A stretch of 64,000 bases of DNA from Duganella rivi (GTDB taxonomy: Bacteria > Pseudomonadota > Gammaproteobacteria > Burkholderiales > Burkholderiaceae_D). The translations under genes were made by a program, and so were the position numbers. The stretch is taken from positions 124,001 through 188,000 of the forward strand of contig NZ_WWCK01000004.1 in the NCBI RefSeq assembly GCF_009857435.1, given 5' to 3'. The notes under the pieces were generated by a model, which was given only the letters and a program-made list of their open reading frames with translations, was not told where the DNA came from and did no database searches. This document shows positions 28,176 to 36,683 of this stretch, one piece after another; position 1 is the stretch's first letter, and each line of letters opens with the position of its first letter.

Positions 28176-29045
28176 ATGACTGATCAAGTAAAAACCCCAC
28201 GCAGCGTAGAACGCATCATCACCGGCCAAGCCGTCATGGACGGCGCAGGCGTGAAGATCAACCGTGTCCTCACCCAAACGCTGCAACGCCGCTTGGATCC
28301 GTTCCTGATGCTGGATAACTTCGGCAGCGACCAGGCCAACGATTACATCGCCGGCTTCCCTAGCCACCCGCATCGCGGCTTTGAAACGGTGACCTACATG
28401 ATCGAAGGCCGCATGCGCCACAAAGACAGCGCCGGCAACGAAGGCTTGCTGACCAACGGCGGCGTGCAATGGATGACGGCGGGCCGCGGCGTGATTCACT
28501 CTGAAATGCCGGAGCAAGAAGACGGCGTGATGGAAGGCTTCCAGCTGTGGCTCAACCTGCCGGCCAAGGACAAGATGCGCGATCCATGGTATCGCGACTT
28601 CAACGGTGCTGATGTGCCGGTGTTCTCGACCGAGCAAGGTGCCAAGGTCAAAGTGATTGCAGGCCGCAGCCACGGTGTAGACGGCGCGGTGCAGCGCGAA
28701 GTAACGGAACCGCTGTACATCGACGTTGATCTGCCGGCTGGCGCCAGCTTTAGCCAGCAACTGCCGGAAGGTCATAACGCGTTCATCTTCACCTATCGCG
28801 GTTCGGTAAATTTGGATGGCAAGGCTGTGGCGTCGGGCCGCATGGCGATCCTTGCCAACACCAAGGGCGCCGACGGCGTGACCATCACGAGTGATGAAGC
28901 CAGCCGCTTCATTCTGATCGCCGGCCAGCCGCTGAACGAGCCGATCGCGCAGTACGGCCCGTTCGTGATGAACACCCAAGCCGAAATCTTCGCCGCCGTG
29001 GAAGACTTCCGCGCCGGCAAACTGGGTGAAGAAGCCCAAGCGTAA
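28176..29045 (+). CDS. Pirin family protein
   Basis: A 289-residue bicupin. The N-terminal cupin holds the metal site in SHPHRGFETVTYMIEG (His residues) with His/Glu further on in GRGVIHSEMPEQ. Pirins bind Fe and some show quercetin 2,3-dioxygenase activity. The start has AAGGAGAAGG upstream. Pairing with azoR suggests a role in quinone, flavonoid or oxidative-stress handling (inference). Confidence 0.92.
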   Translation: MTDQVKTPRSVERIITGQAVMDGAGVKINRVLTQTLQRRLDPFLMLDNFGSDQANDYIAGFPSHPHRGFETVTYMIEGRMRHKDSAGNEGLLTNGGVQWMTAGRGVIHSEMPEQEDGVMEGFQLWLNLPAKDKMRDPWYRDFNGADVPVFSTEQGAKVKVIAGRSHGVDGAVQREVTEPLYIDVDLPAGASFSQQLPEGHNAFIFTYRGSVNLDGKAVASGRMAILANTKGADGVTITSDEASRFILIAGQPLNEPIAQYGPFVMNTQAEIFAAVEDFRAGKLGEEAQA

Positions 29046-29054
29046 TAGTCACAA

Positions 29055-29090
29055 CAGCCGCAGGCACGCGATGCCTGCGGCTGCCTTTTA
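29055..29090 (+). terminator. Intrinsic terminator after azoR-pirin
   Basis: A perfect 12-bp stem (29055-29066 with 29072-29083) with loop CGCGA, followed by a T-rich stretch (CCTTTTA). It starts 9 bases after the pirin stop. The minus-strand gene begins to end here too, so it may also help stop convergent transcription. Confidence 0.75.
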
Positions 29091-29348
29091 TCTTTTCCCG
29101 GCCTTGTGTTCGCGCGCCGCGATCAGACCTGCCACCAAGCGCTGCAAAGCATTTTTCCGCTGCCGCTGATCGCGCTCCATCAACAGCCCGCGCACCTGCC
29201 TTCGCAGCTGAAAATTATCGACAGCGTAGCCTAGCAGCAGAATCACCAGCACCACGAACGTGATGTAGCCCCCCCACCAGTGCCACGAAACCCACGCCAA
29301 CGCCGCAAAAATGCAGCCATAAAGCAGCAGCGCCAGTTGATCCTTCAT
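29088..29348 (-). CDS. Small membrane protein, hypothetical
   Basis: An 86-residue protein with two hydrophobic segments (ALLLYGCIFAALAWVSWHWW and ITFVVLVILLLGYAV) and a basic C-terminal helix (MERDQRQRKNALQRLV). The ATG at 29348 overlaps the upstream stop (ATGA) and has GTGGAG 6 bases before it. The frame is open further upstream to a TTG at 29438, and that extension also looks protein-like. No family is recognised. A role as partner of the 142-residue protein is inferred from coupling. Confidence 0.65.
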   Translation of the reverse strand: MKDQLALLLYGCIFAALAWVSWHWWGGYITFVVLVILLLGYAVDNFQLRRQVRGLLMERDQRQRKNALQRLVAGLIAAREHKAGKR

Positions 29349-29773
29349 AGCCGGCTCCACGACTGCCGATAGTGCTTTCTCGCGTTCACCTGTGGCTTGC
29401 AGATCCCGGGCCAGTGCATCAAAACGCTTGGCAGCCAAGGCCGGTGCAGATTATTGCTTCGAGCGGCCATCAACACATCGGACAATGAAGTGCCGCCAGC
29501 CAGCGATCGGCCGCTAGCAACCGCAATGCTGCCAATGACAGCGCCCACATAAAACGACGCTCGCAAGGCGCCAAGATAAACCAGCTTCTCAAGCCCAGTC
29601 CCGGCCCCGATCAATTCCGCGACGGTCACCTTCGAGCCATGCTGTTGAATAGCCGACAAAATCGTCGCCGCCGTATTCACCGCCGTGCCCTTGGTCGCAA
29701 AAAGCGTCTCGGGACAGTCCAACCCAAGACTGTCCATATTCTCCTTGAAATACTTATAAAAATCCGATGCCAT
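29345..29773 (-). CDS. Hypothetical protein with a glycine-rich hydrophobic centre
   Basis: A 142-residue protein. Residues 1-45 are polar. The centre (about 50-95) is Gly/Ala-rich and hydrophobic (LIGAGTGLEKLVYLGALRAS, YVGAVIGSIAVASGRSLAGG), as in membrane-inserting or glycine-zipper proteins. The last ~40 residues (from SNNLHRPWLPSV) look atypical and overlap the alternative upstream part of the 86-residue gene. The ATG at 29773 has an excellent ribosome site (AGGAGAAGG). No family is recognised. A pore-like or effector role is possible but unsupported. Confidence 0.65.
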   Translation of the reverse strand: MASDFYKYFKENMDSLGLDCPETLFATKGTAVNTAATILSAIQQHGSKVTVAELIGAGTGLEKLVYLGALRASFYVGAVIGSIAVASGRSLAGGTSLSDVLMAARSNNLHRPWLPSVLMHWPGICKPQVNARKHYRQSWSRL

Positions 29774-29906
29774 GGCCTTCTCCTATAAGAAGCCGAGAGT
29801 GTTCGGCGTTATAGAAGCATAGGCACGGCACTAAAACATGGCATTGACGCATCGCACTTGCGGCGTGAATGATGCAGACCGCTGTCTCAACGGATAAAAT
29901 AGTGAC

Positions 29907-30371
29907 ATGATGCCCACCCTGATTAAATGGCTGCGCCGCCTGAGCCACCTGCTTGGCTTTGAGACCGCCGACTCCTTCCCGCCCGGTCACCCCTACGAAC
30001 GCACGCGCTGGAATGGCGCTTATTTCGACATCGCTTCCGATGTGAAGCCCGATGATATCGAGCGCCGCTTGTGCGATGCGATCAGCAATACCCCGCTGGT
30101 ATTCGGCTACATCGTCAATCCTACGCCGCGCATGCAACGCGCGCTGCTGGCGGTGCTGGAAGAACGCATGCGCAACAACCGTGGCCGCGCCACCGAGTTG
30201 GCGGTGCTGCTGGTGCAAGCCTACGAAAGCCCGCATATCAGCGAGATCATCCCCGGCCTGCGCAGCGTGGTGGACTCCACACGCGGCTACGAATTAGGAG
30301 ACCGCGCCCGCGCCGTCATGGCCTTCCTCGGTTCCACCCAATCGCCATTTGACGTGATCGAGATGCACTAG
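29907..30371 (+). CDS. Hypothetical cytosolic protein
   Basis: A 154-residue soluble protein with Arg- and Glu-rich helices (RMQRALLAVLEERMRNNRGR) and no signal peptide. The family is not recognised. The ATG at 29907 (or the following ATG at 29910) has no Shine-Dalgarno. A -10-like TAAAAT ends 6 bases before it, so the mRNA may be leaderless. It diverges from the 142/86-residue pair and converges with the 97-residue gene, overlapping it by 4 bases. Confidence 0.65.
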   Translation: MMPTLIKWLRRLSHLLGFETADSFPPGHPYERTRWNGAYFDIASDVKPDDIERRLCDAISNTPLVFGYIVNPTPRMQRALLAVLEERMRNNRGRATELAVLLVQAYESPHISEIIPGLRSVVDSTRGYELGDRARAVMAFLGSTQSPFDVIEMH

Positions 30372-30661
30372 CCTGAAATGGCCATGGTCAGCACGCTGTT
30401 GGACAAGGTCAGCACCGCCGTGCAGTCGCCGGGAATGGCGACATTCTGGCTGTGGCAGGAATAATAATCGCTGGCGCCTAGCCGGATACGGTCTATGGCC
30501 GCGCTGATGCCGGTGCTGATGGTGTAAGCCGCCAACTTCAAATCCGGCGCGGTGACAAACTTCAAGGTCACATCCTGCCCGGTATTGTTGAGGAACACAG
30601 TCTTCGACGGCTTGACGGTCTTGCGCGAAGGCGTCTCGGTAAAGCAAATATTCATCGTCAC
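30368..30661 (-). CDS. Hypothetical small beta-rich protein coupled to a DUF1906 gene
   Basis: A 97-residue protein, beta-rich by pattern (KTVFLNNTGQDVTLKFVT, CTAVLTLSNSVLTMAISG), with three Cys (near residues 6, 69 and 80) and no signal peptide. The family is not recognised. The ATG overlaps the stop of the DUF1906 gene (30658-30661), so the two are translationally coupled. Size and strand pattern vaguely resemble the 124-residue protein at 34724. An immunity, chaperone or accessory role is possible but not shown. Confidence 0.62.
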   Translation of the reverse strand: MTMNICFTETPSRKTVKPSKTVFLNNTGQDVTLKFVTAPDLKLAAYTISTGISAAIDRIRLGASDYYSCHSQNVAIPGDCTAVLTLSNSVLTMAISG

Positions 30662-31275
30662 AGCACCCGGAACAAGCCGGCCGGATGGTCAGGGCTGTTA
30701 CACAGCATGCCGACGCTGATGCGCTGGCCGTCGTCCACCGGCAAGGTGGCGGCGTCGTTCAGCTGGCGCAGGTGGTAGCCGGCGGCCGACGTGCCGTCGT
30801 TGGCCAGCCACGCCACCGTGGCCAGGTCGCCCGCCATGATGGCTTCGCAGCAGGCGCTGGCGCCATAGACGCCGACCTGGTACTGGCGCTCCGCCGGCCC
30901 GGCCGCCCGGAAAGCCTGGTTGACGCCTTCGAAATAGCGCGTGACCGCGCCGTCGATCCACGCCACATCCGGCGCCGCAAAATAAATCGCCGATCCCGAT
31001 GGCTGGGCGATCACCGACTGCGCCATCAGATAGGCCGCCGCGCCGTCAGCCAGCCCCTGCGCCCGGCTGAAGTAACTGAGGTGCGGATCGGGCGTTTCCC
31101 ATAGCACGCCGATCTGGATACCGGCATCGGTCAGCGCCCTCGCCTCGGCCAGCGACAGGCTCTTGCCCGCCTGGTGACTGTAATGCCGCATGGCGAAATC
31201 TATCCCCTGTTGCTTGATCGATATTGCATATTGGGTAAGTTCAAACGGTGCTTTCACGCCGGTCAGAACAGTCAT
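30658..31275 (-). CDS. DUF1906 glycoside hydrolase-like domain protein
   Basis: A 205-residue protein with the DUF1906 (Rv2525c-like, GH25-related TIM barrel) pattern: GIDFAMRHYSHQAGKSLSLAEA, LTDAGIQIGVLWE, and later AIYFAAPDVAW and YQVGVYGAS. The family is thought to act on cell-wall glycans. No clear signal peptide is seen from the ATG at 31275 (MTVLTGVKAPF), which has GGAGT upstream. The open frame to 31335 lacks an RBS. It is divergent from the large nSTAND regulator and coupled to the 97-residue gene, which suggests a small cell-wall-directed module. Confidence 0.78.
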   Translation of the reverse strand: MTVLTGVKAPFELTQYAISIKQQGIDFAMRHYSHQAGKSLSLAEARALTDAGIQIGVLWETPDPHLSYFSRAQGLADGAAAYLMAQSVIAQPSGSAIYFAAPDVAWIDGAVTRYFEGVNQAFRAAGPAERQYQVGVYGASACCEAIMAGDLATVAWLANDGTSAAGYHLRQLNDAATLPVDDGQRISVGMLCNSPDHPAGLFRVL

Positions 31276-31457
31276 GGGGACTCCGTAAAAATTGGCAAAA
31301 CCTGCATGTGGCATTTGTTTAACTATTTCTCTCAAGATAATGTTATATTTCGATGCAATGACTTTAACCAGATGTAGTTATCATGGCCTTCCGAAAACCT
31401 TCCGGCCAATAAGTCCTTGATTGCAAAAGATTTTCCTCCAGAGCAAAGAAGGTGGAT

Positions 31458-34400
31458 GTGAAGCATAAGAGTTTCCGTTTCGGCGAATGGCGGGTGGATC
31501 CGGCCACGAATACGCTCAGCTGCGGCGTGCTAAACCGCCAGCTGGAGCCGCGGGCAATGGATGTTTTGCTGTATCTTTGCCAACATCCGCACGTGGTCAT
31601 TTCGGCCGAAACGCTGCTGGACGCGTGCTGGGGCGACGTCTCGCCGAGCGACAACGCCATCCACAAAATCATCACCCAGCTGCGCCGCGCGCTGGACGAT
31701 TCGGCCACCGAGCCGCGCTACATCGAAACCATTCGCAAGCGCGGCTACCGTCTGCTGGCGGAGCTCAGCTATGACGATGAGGTAAGCCAGGGCAGCTGGC
31801 TGCACGCCTCGCCATTCCGCGGACTGGAAGCTTTTGAGGAACAGCACGCCGCCATCTTCTTCGGCCGCAAGCTGAGTGTCGATCAACTGGTACACGTGGT
31901 GGTGGCGCAGGCCCAAGCCGCTTGCGCGATGGTGCTGGTGCTGGGGCCGTCGGGCGCCGGCAAAACCTCGCTGGTGCAGGCAGGCCTGATTCCGGCACTT
32001 AAGGCCGGTGCTGCGCCGGCCGAGTCTGGCCTCGCCATCAGCGAGCATGTGCAGCTGGATTGCGCCGATATGGGCCAGTCCGGCCTGCTCGAAACGCTGG
32101 CCAGCGTGCTGCTGGATGCCGAAATCGACGGCAAACTGCTGTTTGAAAACACCAGCGCGGCGGCGCTAGCCCAGCGCATGGCGCACGACCTGCCGCTGTT
32201 GATCGAGCAATTGCAGCGCCAGCTGCCGTCCATCCAACTGCTCCTATTCATTGACCGTTTCGAGGCAGTGTTCCGGCTGCCGCATGTTAGCGATGCCGAG
32301 CGCGCCGTCTTCATCAACGTGCTGGATCAATTGGCGCGCTCGGCCTGCATGCAGCTGGTGCTGGCCTGCCGCAACGATTTTTATCCGCATCTGGCGTCCT
32401 ACCCGGCGCTGATGAATTTGAAACTGAGCGGCGGCCACTTCGACCTGACGCCGCCTGGCAGTGCCGACATCGCCCAAATCGTGCGCCACCCGGCGCAAGT
32501 GGCGCAACTGCGCTACACCGTTGATGAGCATGGCGAAGGCTTGGACCAAGTGTTGTGCAACGCCGCCCGCGCCGGCGCCGATAGCCTGCCGCTGCTGCAA
32601 TACTGCCTGCAAGAGCTGTATCGCCAGCGCAGTTCCGATGGCGAACTGAGCCACGAAGCCTTCCACGCCATGGGCGGCTTGGAAGGCGCGATTGGCGCGC
32701 GCGCCGAACAAGTGATTTCGGCGTTAGGAAGCGCCCAGATCGCCGCCCTGCCACACGTGTTGTCGCAACTGGTGCTGGTGGCGGAAGACGAGGCGACCGT
32801 CAGCTCGCGCCGCGTGCTTTGGTCGGCCCTGCGCAACGATGCGCAGAACAAGCTGGTGCAAGCGCTGGTGGACGCACACTTGTTCGTCAGCGATTTACAG
32901 GGCGGCGCCCCATTCTTCGGCCTCGCCCACGAAGCCCTGCTGCGCCGTTGGCCGCGCGTAGTAGCGTGGATCGAGGAACACCGCCAAGCGCTCCAAGTCC
33001 GCAGCCGCATCAGCGCCCAAGCCAATCGCTGGCAAGACAGCGGCCGCAAGCGAGACATGCTGCTGCCCTCCGGCACCCAAACCAATCAGGCCCGCGAACT
33101 GCTGAGCGCGAGCAGCCTGAGCCTGACACCGCAAGAACAAGACTTCATCCAATCCTCCCTCCAAAGCGAACGCCGTAGCGAACGCATGCGGATGGCCGTG
33201 ATGATCGTCGTTACCAGCCTAGCCATCCTCGCCGCCGCTCTCGGCCTCACCGCCCGCTCCGCCCAAACGCAAGCAGAGGCGCACCGCACCGAAGCGGAAA
33301 GCTTGATGGGCTATATGCTCGGAGAATTCGCCGACAAACTCCGGCCTCTGGGCAAGCTCGACCTGCTGGACAGTGTCAGCACGCGCGCACTGAAATACTT
33401 GTCCGATCCTACACGTGCAACCGATAGCGACGTCGCGCTGGCCCAGCGCGCCAAGTCGCTGCAATTGATTTCCGAGGTGCGTATTGCCCGCTCCGATCCG
33501 GCTGGTGCCAACACCGCGTTACTAGCGGGCCGCGACATCCTGCAACAGCAACTCCGCGCCCGGTCCAGCGACATCAATCTGCTAAAGAGCGCCGGCGAAA
33601 ACGCCTTCTGGCTGGGGCAAATTCACTTTGACCAGAAAAACTGGGAAAAGGCTCAGCAGTACTTCGACGAATACCTCGCCTACGCCAACCGCCAAGCAGC
33701 AGCGGCGCCGGACGATGTGAGTAGTTGGATAGAGCAATCGTACGCCCAAAACAGCCTCGGCACGCTGGCTTTGCAGCGCAGCGACGCCCAGCGCGCCGCC
33801 CATGCATTCGCCCTGTCGGTCGAATTCAAAACGCGGGCTTATATGAAAACGCCTGCGGACAAGCAACTGACGGTAGATCTCGCCGATAGCTTGTCATGGC
33901 AAGCCACCGCGCAAGTCCAGCTAGGCCAACTTATGCAAGCCGAGTCGCTGTATGGCCGTGCGTTGAAGCTATTACAAACACTTCACGCCACCTATCCTGA
34001 AGATACCTTGTGGGGCAATCAGCTTGCCGGGGCATGGTCACGCCAGTCAGAGTTAAAACAAGCAAACGGTGATATCGCTGGCAGCTATCACGACGCACAG
34101 CAAGCGTTTGCTCTGCTAAAAAGCATGGTTGAGAAAGATCCGAGCAACCACAATTGGCAACGCAAGATGTATATCGCAGAACTGCGAGTACTTGATACCG
34201 ACAGGGAGCAGACTGTCGCTCAATCGTTTAGCCATCTAGAAAAACTGGAACAGATATTTTCCGATCTTATTAAGCTCGAGCCCAAGCGACTCAACTTGCA
34301 AGTCATGCTAGCGCTGGTTCAGCAAAGAAAAGCCGCTCTACTTATGAAGCAGCGGCAATTTGCAACCGCGCTCCAAAGTTTACGGCCCACTGTAGAGAAG

Positions 34401-34727
34401 CTAAAACAGCTTGGCACAGCCGCTCCTGCCGATATCACCATTCGCGATGCGACGATTGATGCATTGCTGCTGAATGCCGATTTAGCCGCCGTACAAAACG
34501 ATTCAACAGCCTCGCTTCACTGTGAGGCGGTGCGCGACTTGCTACGCCCGTTGGTCAAAGACAGCAACGATTTCCAACTATTGGCCCCATGGGTGAAAGC
34601 CCATGCCTGCCTCGGCCAAATGGAGCAGGTCCAGCAAATCAAAAAACAACTGGACGCGATGCCCTACCGCGACGCGGCCTACTTGTACTACCTTTCCACC
34701 CACCCAGCTAAGAAAGCGACTTCATGA
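31458..34727 (+). CDS. Winged-HTH, nSTAND NTPase, TM, TPR membrane-tethered regulator
   Basis: About 1089 residues. An OmpR/CadC-type winged HTH spans about 5-105 (IHKIITQLRRALDDSATEPRY; IETIRKRGYRLL). A linker leads to an nSTAND1-type P-loop NTPase starting at SPFRGLEAFEEQHAAIFFGR, with Walker A GPSGAGKTS near 165 and a long helical arm to about 560. One TM segment lies at about 580-602 (VMIVVTSLAILAAALGL). A C-terminal TPR-rich region (about 650-1080) follows, predicted periplasmic. It looks like a ToxR/CadC-style one-component regulator with a built-in STAND switch. GTG at 31458 is 6 bases after AAGAAGG; GTG 31452 is too close to it. The stop overlaps the next gene (ATGA). Confidence 0.88.
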   Translation: MKHKSFRFGEWRVDPATNTLSCGVLNRQLEPRAMDVLLYLCQHPHVVISAETLLDACWGDVSPSDNAIHKIITQLRRALDDSATEPRYIETIRKRGYRLLAELSYDDEVSQGSWLHASPFRGLEAFEEQHAAIFFGRKLSVDQLVHVVVAQAQAACAMVLVLGPSGAGKTSLVQAGLIPALKAGAAPAESGLAISEHVQLDCADMGQSGLLETLASVLLDAEIDGKLLFENTSAAALAQRMAHDLPLLIEQLQRQLPSIQLLLFIDRFEAVFRLPHVSDAERAVFINVLDQLARSACMQLVLACRNDFYPHLASYPALMNLKLSGGHFDLTPPGSADIAQIVRHPAQVAQLRYTVDEHGEGLDQVLCNAARAGADSLPLLQYCLQELYRQRSSDGELSHEAFHAMGGLEGAIGARAEQVISALGSAQIAALPHVLSQLVLVAEDEATVSSRRVLWSALRNDAQNKLVQALVDAHLFVSDLQGGAPFFGLAHEALLRRWPRVVAWIEEHRQALQVRSRISAQANRWQDSGRKRDMLLPSGTQTNQARELLSASSLSLTPQEQDFIQSSLQSERRSERMRMAVMIVVTSLAILAAALGLTARSAQTQAEAHRTEAESLMGYMLGEFADKLRPLGKLDLLDSVSTRALKYLSDPTRATDSDVALAQRAKSLQLISEVRIARSDPAGANTALLAGRDILQQQLRARSSDINLLKSAGENAFWLGQIHFDQKNWEKAQQYFDEYLAYANRQAAAAPDDVSSWIEQSYAQNSLGTLALQRSDAQRAAHAFALSVEFKTRAYMKTPADKQLTVDLADSLSWQATAQVQLGQLMQAESLYGRALKLLQTLHATYPEDTLWGNQLAGAWSRQSELKQANGDIAGSYHDAQQAFALLKSMVEKDPSNHNWQRKMYIAELRVLDTDREQTVAQSFSHLEKLEQIFSDLIKLEPKRLNLQVMLALVQQRKAALLMKQRQFATALQSLRPTVEKLKQLGTAAPADITIRDATIDALLLNADLAAVQNDSTASLHCEAVRDLLRPLVKDSNDFQLLAPWVKAHACLGQMEQVQQIKKQLDAMPYRDAAYLYYLSTHPAKKATS

Positions 34728-35098
34728 GTACCTATCCACCATCCACGTCTTTCGTCAATATTCTTGTTTTCGTCAAGCCGAATCCAGCCAAGCCTAGCGG
34801 CTTTGATGTTTCTACGTCGCCGGCAATTCCTGTGATCACCGAGGCCGACACCGTCATCAACTATCAGATCTTCGATTCCGCCGGCTACGACATCATCTTC
34901 ACCGGCGCTGACGTAACGCCTACCGACAACGCCCAGCTGACGTCACCAAGTGTCAGCCTCAGCGGCAAGCTGCTGACGATCAGTGATGCCAATACCAAGC
35001 CGTTGATGTTAAGCGTTAATCTCAAATTCCAGATCCGTGGCAAGTCCGACAGCAAGTTCGAGCACGATCCGCAGATCAGCAACAACCCGCCAAACTAA
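34724..35098 (+). CDS. Small beta-sandwich-like protein, possibly DP-EP type
   Basis: A 124-residue protein with alternating beta-type sequence (SFVNILVFVKPNPAKP, TVINYQIFDSAGYDIIFTG, VSLSGKLLTISDANTK) ending FEHDPQISNNPPN. The DP..I.N.P ending resembles a small family labelled DP-EP in annotation pipelines, but I hold this weakly. It has no signal peptide. The ATG overlaps the stop of the large STAND regulator, so it is probably its partner or output. Function unknown. Confidence 0.65.
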   Translation: MSTYPPSTSFVNILVFVKPNPAKPSGFDVSTSPAIPVITEADTVINYQIFDSAGYDIIFTGADVTPTDNAQLTSPSVSLSGKLLTISDANTKPLMLSVNLKFQIRGKSDSKFEHDPQISNNPPN

Positions 35099-35104
35099 GC
35101 AAGA

Positions 35105-35120
35105 CCGGCAGCGCTGCCGG
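35105..35120. repeat. 16-bp perfect palindrome between coupled genes
   Basis: CCGGCAGC-GCTGCCGG is a perfect 16-bp palindrome 7 bases after the stop of the small beta-rich gene and 37 bases before the M14-type gene. It has no T tract. It could form an mRNA hairpin that reduces read-through or ribosome access. Confidence 0.4.
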
Positions 35121-35156
35121 CTGATGCCCGCAGCGCTTCTCTACTGGTCAAACAAT

Positions 35157-36098
35157 ATGCACTTCATTTCCCATCAATATAGTGGCCAATCTTCCGGTAC
35201 GCGCCTGATCATCACCGGAGCCGTGCATGGTAATGAGACCTGCGGCACCAAAGCGATCTTGCGGGTGATGCAGGAGCTAGACAATGGAGCCCTGCTTATC
35301 CGTCGGGGCGCCGTGACGTTTGTTCCGGTGACTAATCCGTTGGCCTACGCCAAAAGTGAGCGGGCTGGTGAGCGCAATCTAAATCGCAATTTATTCCCGA
35401 ATTCGAATCCACAAGATTTTGAGGACCGTGTGGCTAACTGGCTGTGTCCTCTGCTGGCGCAGCATGAGGTGCTGCTGGATCTGCACTCGTTCAACGCGGC
35501 CAGCGAACCGTTTGTGATGGTCGGCCCGCGTAACAATGATGGGCCGCTGGAGCCGTTCAAGCATGAAGAACAAGAGCGCGCGCTGGCGCGGCGCCTCGGT
35601 GTGCGACGCTTCGTCGATGGCTGGCTGCGGACTTACGGTGCAGGCGTGCAGCGGCGCATGAATGGCAGCTCCGAATTACAAACCGTCCTACGCTACGGCA
35701 TGGGCACCACCGAATACATGCGCTCCGTCGGCGGCTACGCGCTGACGCTGGAGTGCGGTCAACACAACGATCCACAAGCGCCCGAGGTAGCGTATCGCGC
35801 GATCCTGAATACGCTAGCCTTCCTCGGCCTGATCGATGCGCCGTCGCCAGAGCCGACCGCGCCGGAACACATGGAAGCCCTGAGCATGGTCGCCGTCTAC
35901 GATAAGCAAGACGCTGGTGACACCTTCAGCCGCAGCTGGTCTAGCTTCGATCCCGTCCAGCAAGGCGAAGAAATCGGCCGCCGCGTGGATGGCACGCCGG
36001 TACTGGCCGAATTCGACGGCCGCATCCTCTTCCCCGACAGCGAGGCCGGCGCCAACAGTGAATGGTACTATCTCACCCGCGCCTATCCATCATTCTAA
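35157..36098 (+). CDS. Succinylglutamate desuccinylase/aspartoacylase-type M14 hydrolase
   Basis: A 313-residue zinc hydrolase of the AstE/AspA branch of the M14 fold. Zinc ligands are in GAVHGNETCG (His, Glu) and LLDLHSFNA (His), with the substrate-binding ERNLNRNLFP motif between them. A C-terminal beta domain (about 240-313) is typical of this branch. The substrate, an N-acyl amino acid or a peptide amide, is unknown. The ATG at 35157 (MHFISHQYS) replaces a longer frame from 35037 that overlaps the upstream gene. It is not next to arginine catabolism genes; it follows the STAND regulator, which suggests an accessory role. Confidence 0.85.
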   Translation: MHFISHQYSGQSSGTRLIITGAVHGNETCGTKAILRVMQELDNGALLIRRGAVTFVPVTNPLAYAKSERAGERNLNRNLFPNSNPQDFEDRVANWLCPLLAQHEVLLDLHSFNAASEPFVMVGPRNNDGPLEPFKHEEQERALARRLGVRRFVDGWLRTYGAGVQRRMNGSSELQTVLRYGMGTTEYMRSVGGYALTLECGQHNDPQAPEVAYRAILNTLAFLGLIDAPSPEPTAPEHMEALSMVAVYDKQDAGDTFSRSWSSFDPVQQGEEIGRRVDGTPVLAEFDGRILFPDSEAGANSEWYYLTRAYPSF

Positions 36099-36121
36099 AA
36101 TTAAAACAAGGAGACTCCCTC

Positions 36122-36481
36122 ATGCAGCTGGCTGCGCAAATCGTCACCGCTTTGGTGGCGCTGATTCACGTCTACATCGTTTTGCTGGAAACAGTATTGT
36201 TCAATTCGCGCGGCCGCCGCGTGTTCGGCCTGAGTAAAGAGAAAGCGGAAATCGTCCAACCAGCCATGTCCAACCAAGGCTGCTACAACGGCTTCCTGGT
36301 GGCAGCGCTAGTGGTCGGCTTTGTGCATCCTGACGCGGCCATCGCTTCGGCCTTCACCGTGTTCGGCTTGAGCTGCGTAGCGGTTGCCGGCGTTTGGGGT
36401 GGCGTCACTGTGAAACGCTCGATCCTGCTGATTCAAACCCTGCCTGCCGTGATCGGCCTCGCCCTGCACTTCGCCGCCTGA
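36122..36481 (+). CDS. DUF1304 membrane protein
   Basis: A 119-residue protein with four hydrophobic segments, starting MQLAAQIVTALVALIHVYIV. It contains the DUF1304 hallmarks RRVFGL and AMSNQGCYNGFLVAAL. The ATG at 36122 has AAGGAGA upstream. Family function is unknown. The next gene begins 3 bases after its stop. Confidence 0.88.
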   Translation: MQLAAQIVTALVALIHVYIVLLETVLFNSRGRRVFGLSKEKAEIVQPAMSNQGCYNGFLVAALVVGFVHPDAAIASAFTVFGLSCVAVAGVWGGVTVKRSILLIQTLPAVIGLALHFAA

Positions 36482-36483
36482 CC

Positions 36484-36681
36484 ATGCAAACCAAATTCAA
36501 CTGGATCCTGCTGGCCTGCGCCACGGCAGCCCTGGTCGTCACCGGCTACAAGGAAATGAACAGCAAGCCGCAACTGCACACCGTAGATAGCGCCTCGTGC
36601 ACCTCGGATGCCATCAAGCGCATCGACAGCATTACCGAGCGCGCGATTCAATCGTCCAAGTGTGCGGAGCGCGGCAAATAA
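36484..36681 (+). CDS. Small single-span membrane or exported protein
   Basis: A 65-residue protein with one N-terminal hydrophobic segment (FNWILLACATAALVVTGY, residues 5-22) and a polar C-terminal part with two Cys. The ATG at 36484 is 3 bases after the DUF1304 stop, so translation is probably coupled. No family recognised. It converges with the 335-residue membrane-protein gene. Confidence 0.6.
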   Translation: MQTKFNWILLACATAALVVTGYKEMNSKPQLHTVDSASCTSDAIKRIDSITERAIQSSKCAERGK

Positions 36682-36683
36682 GC

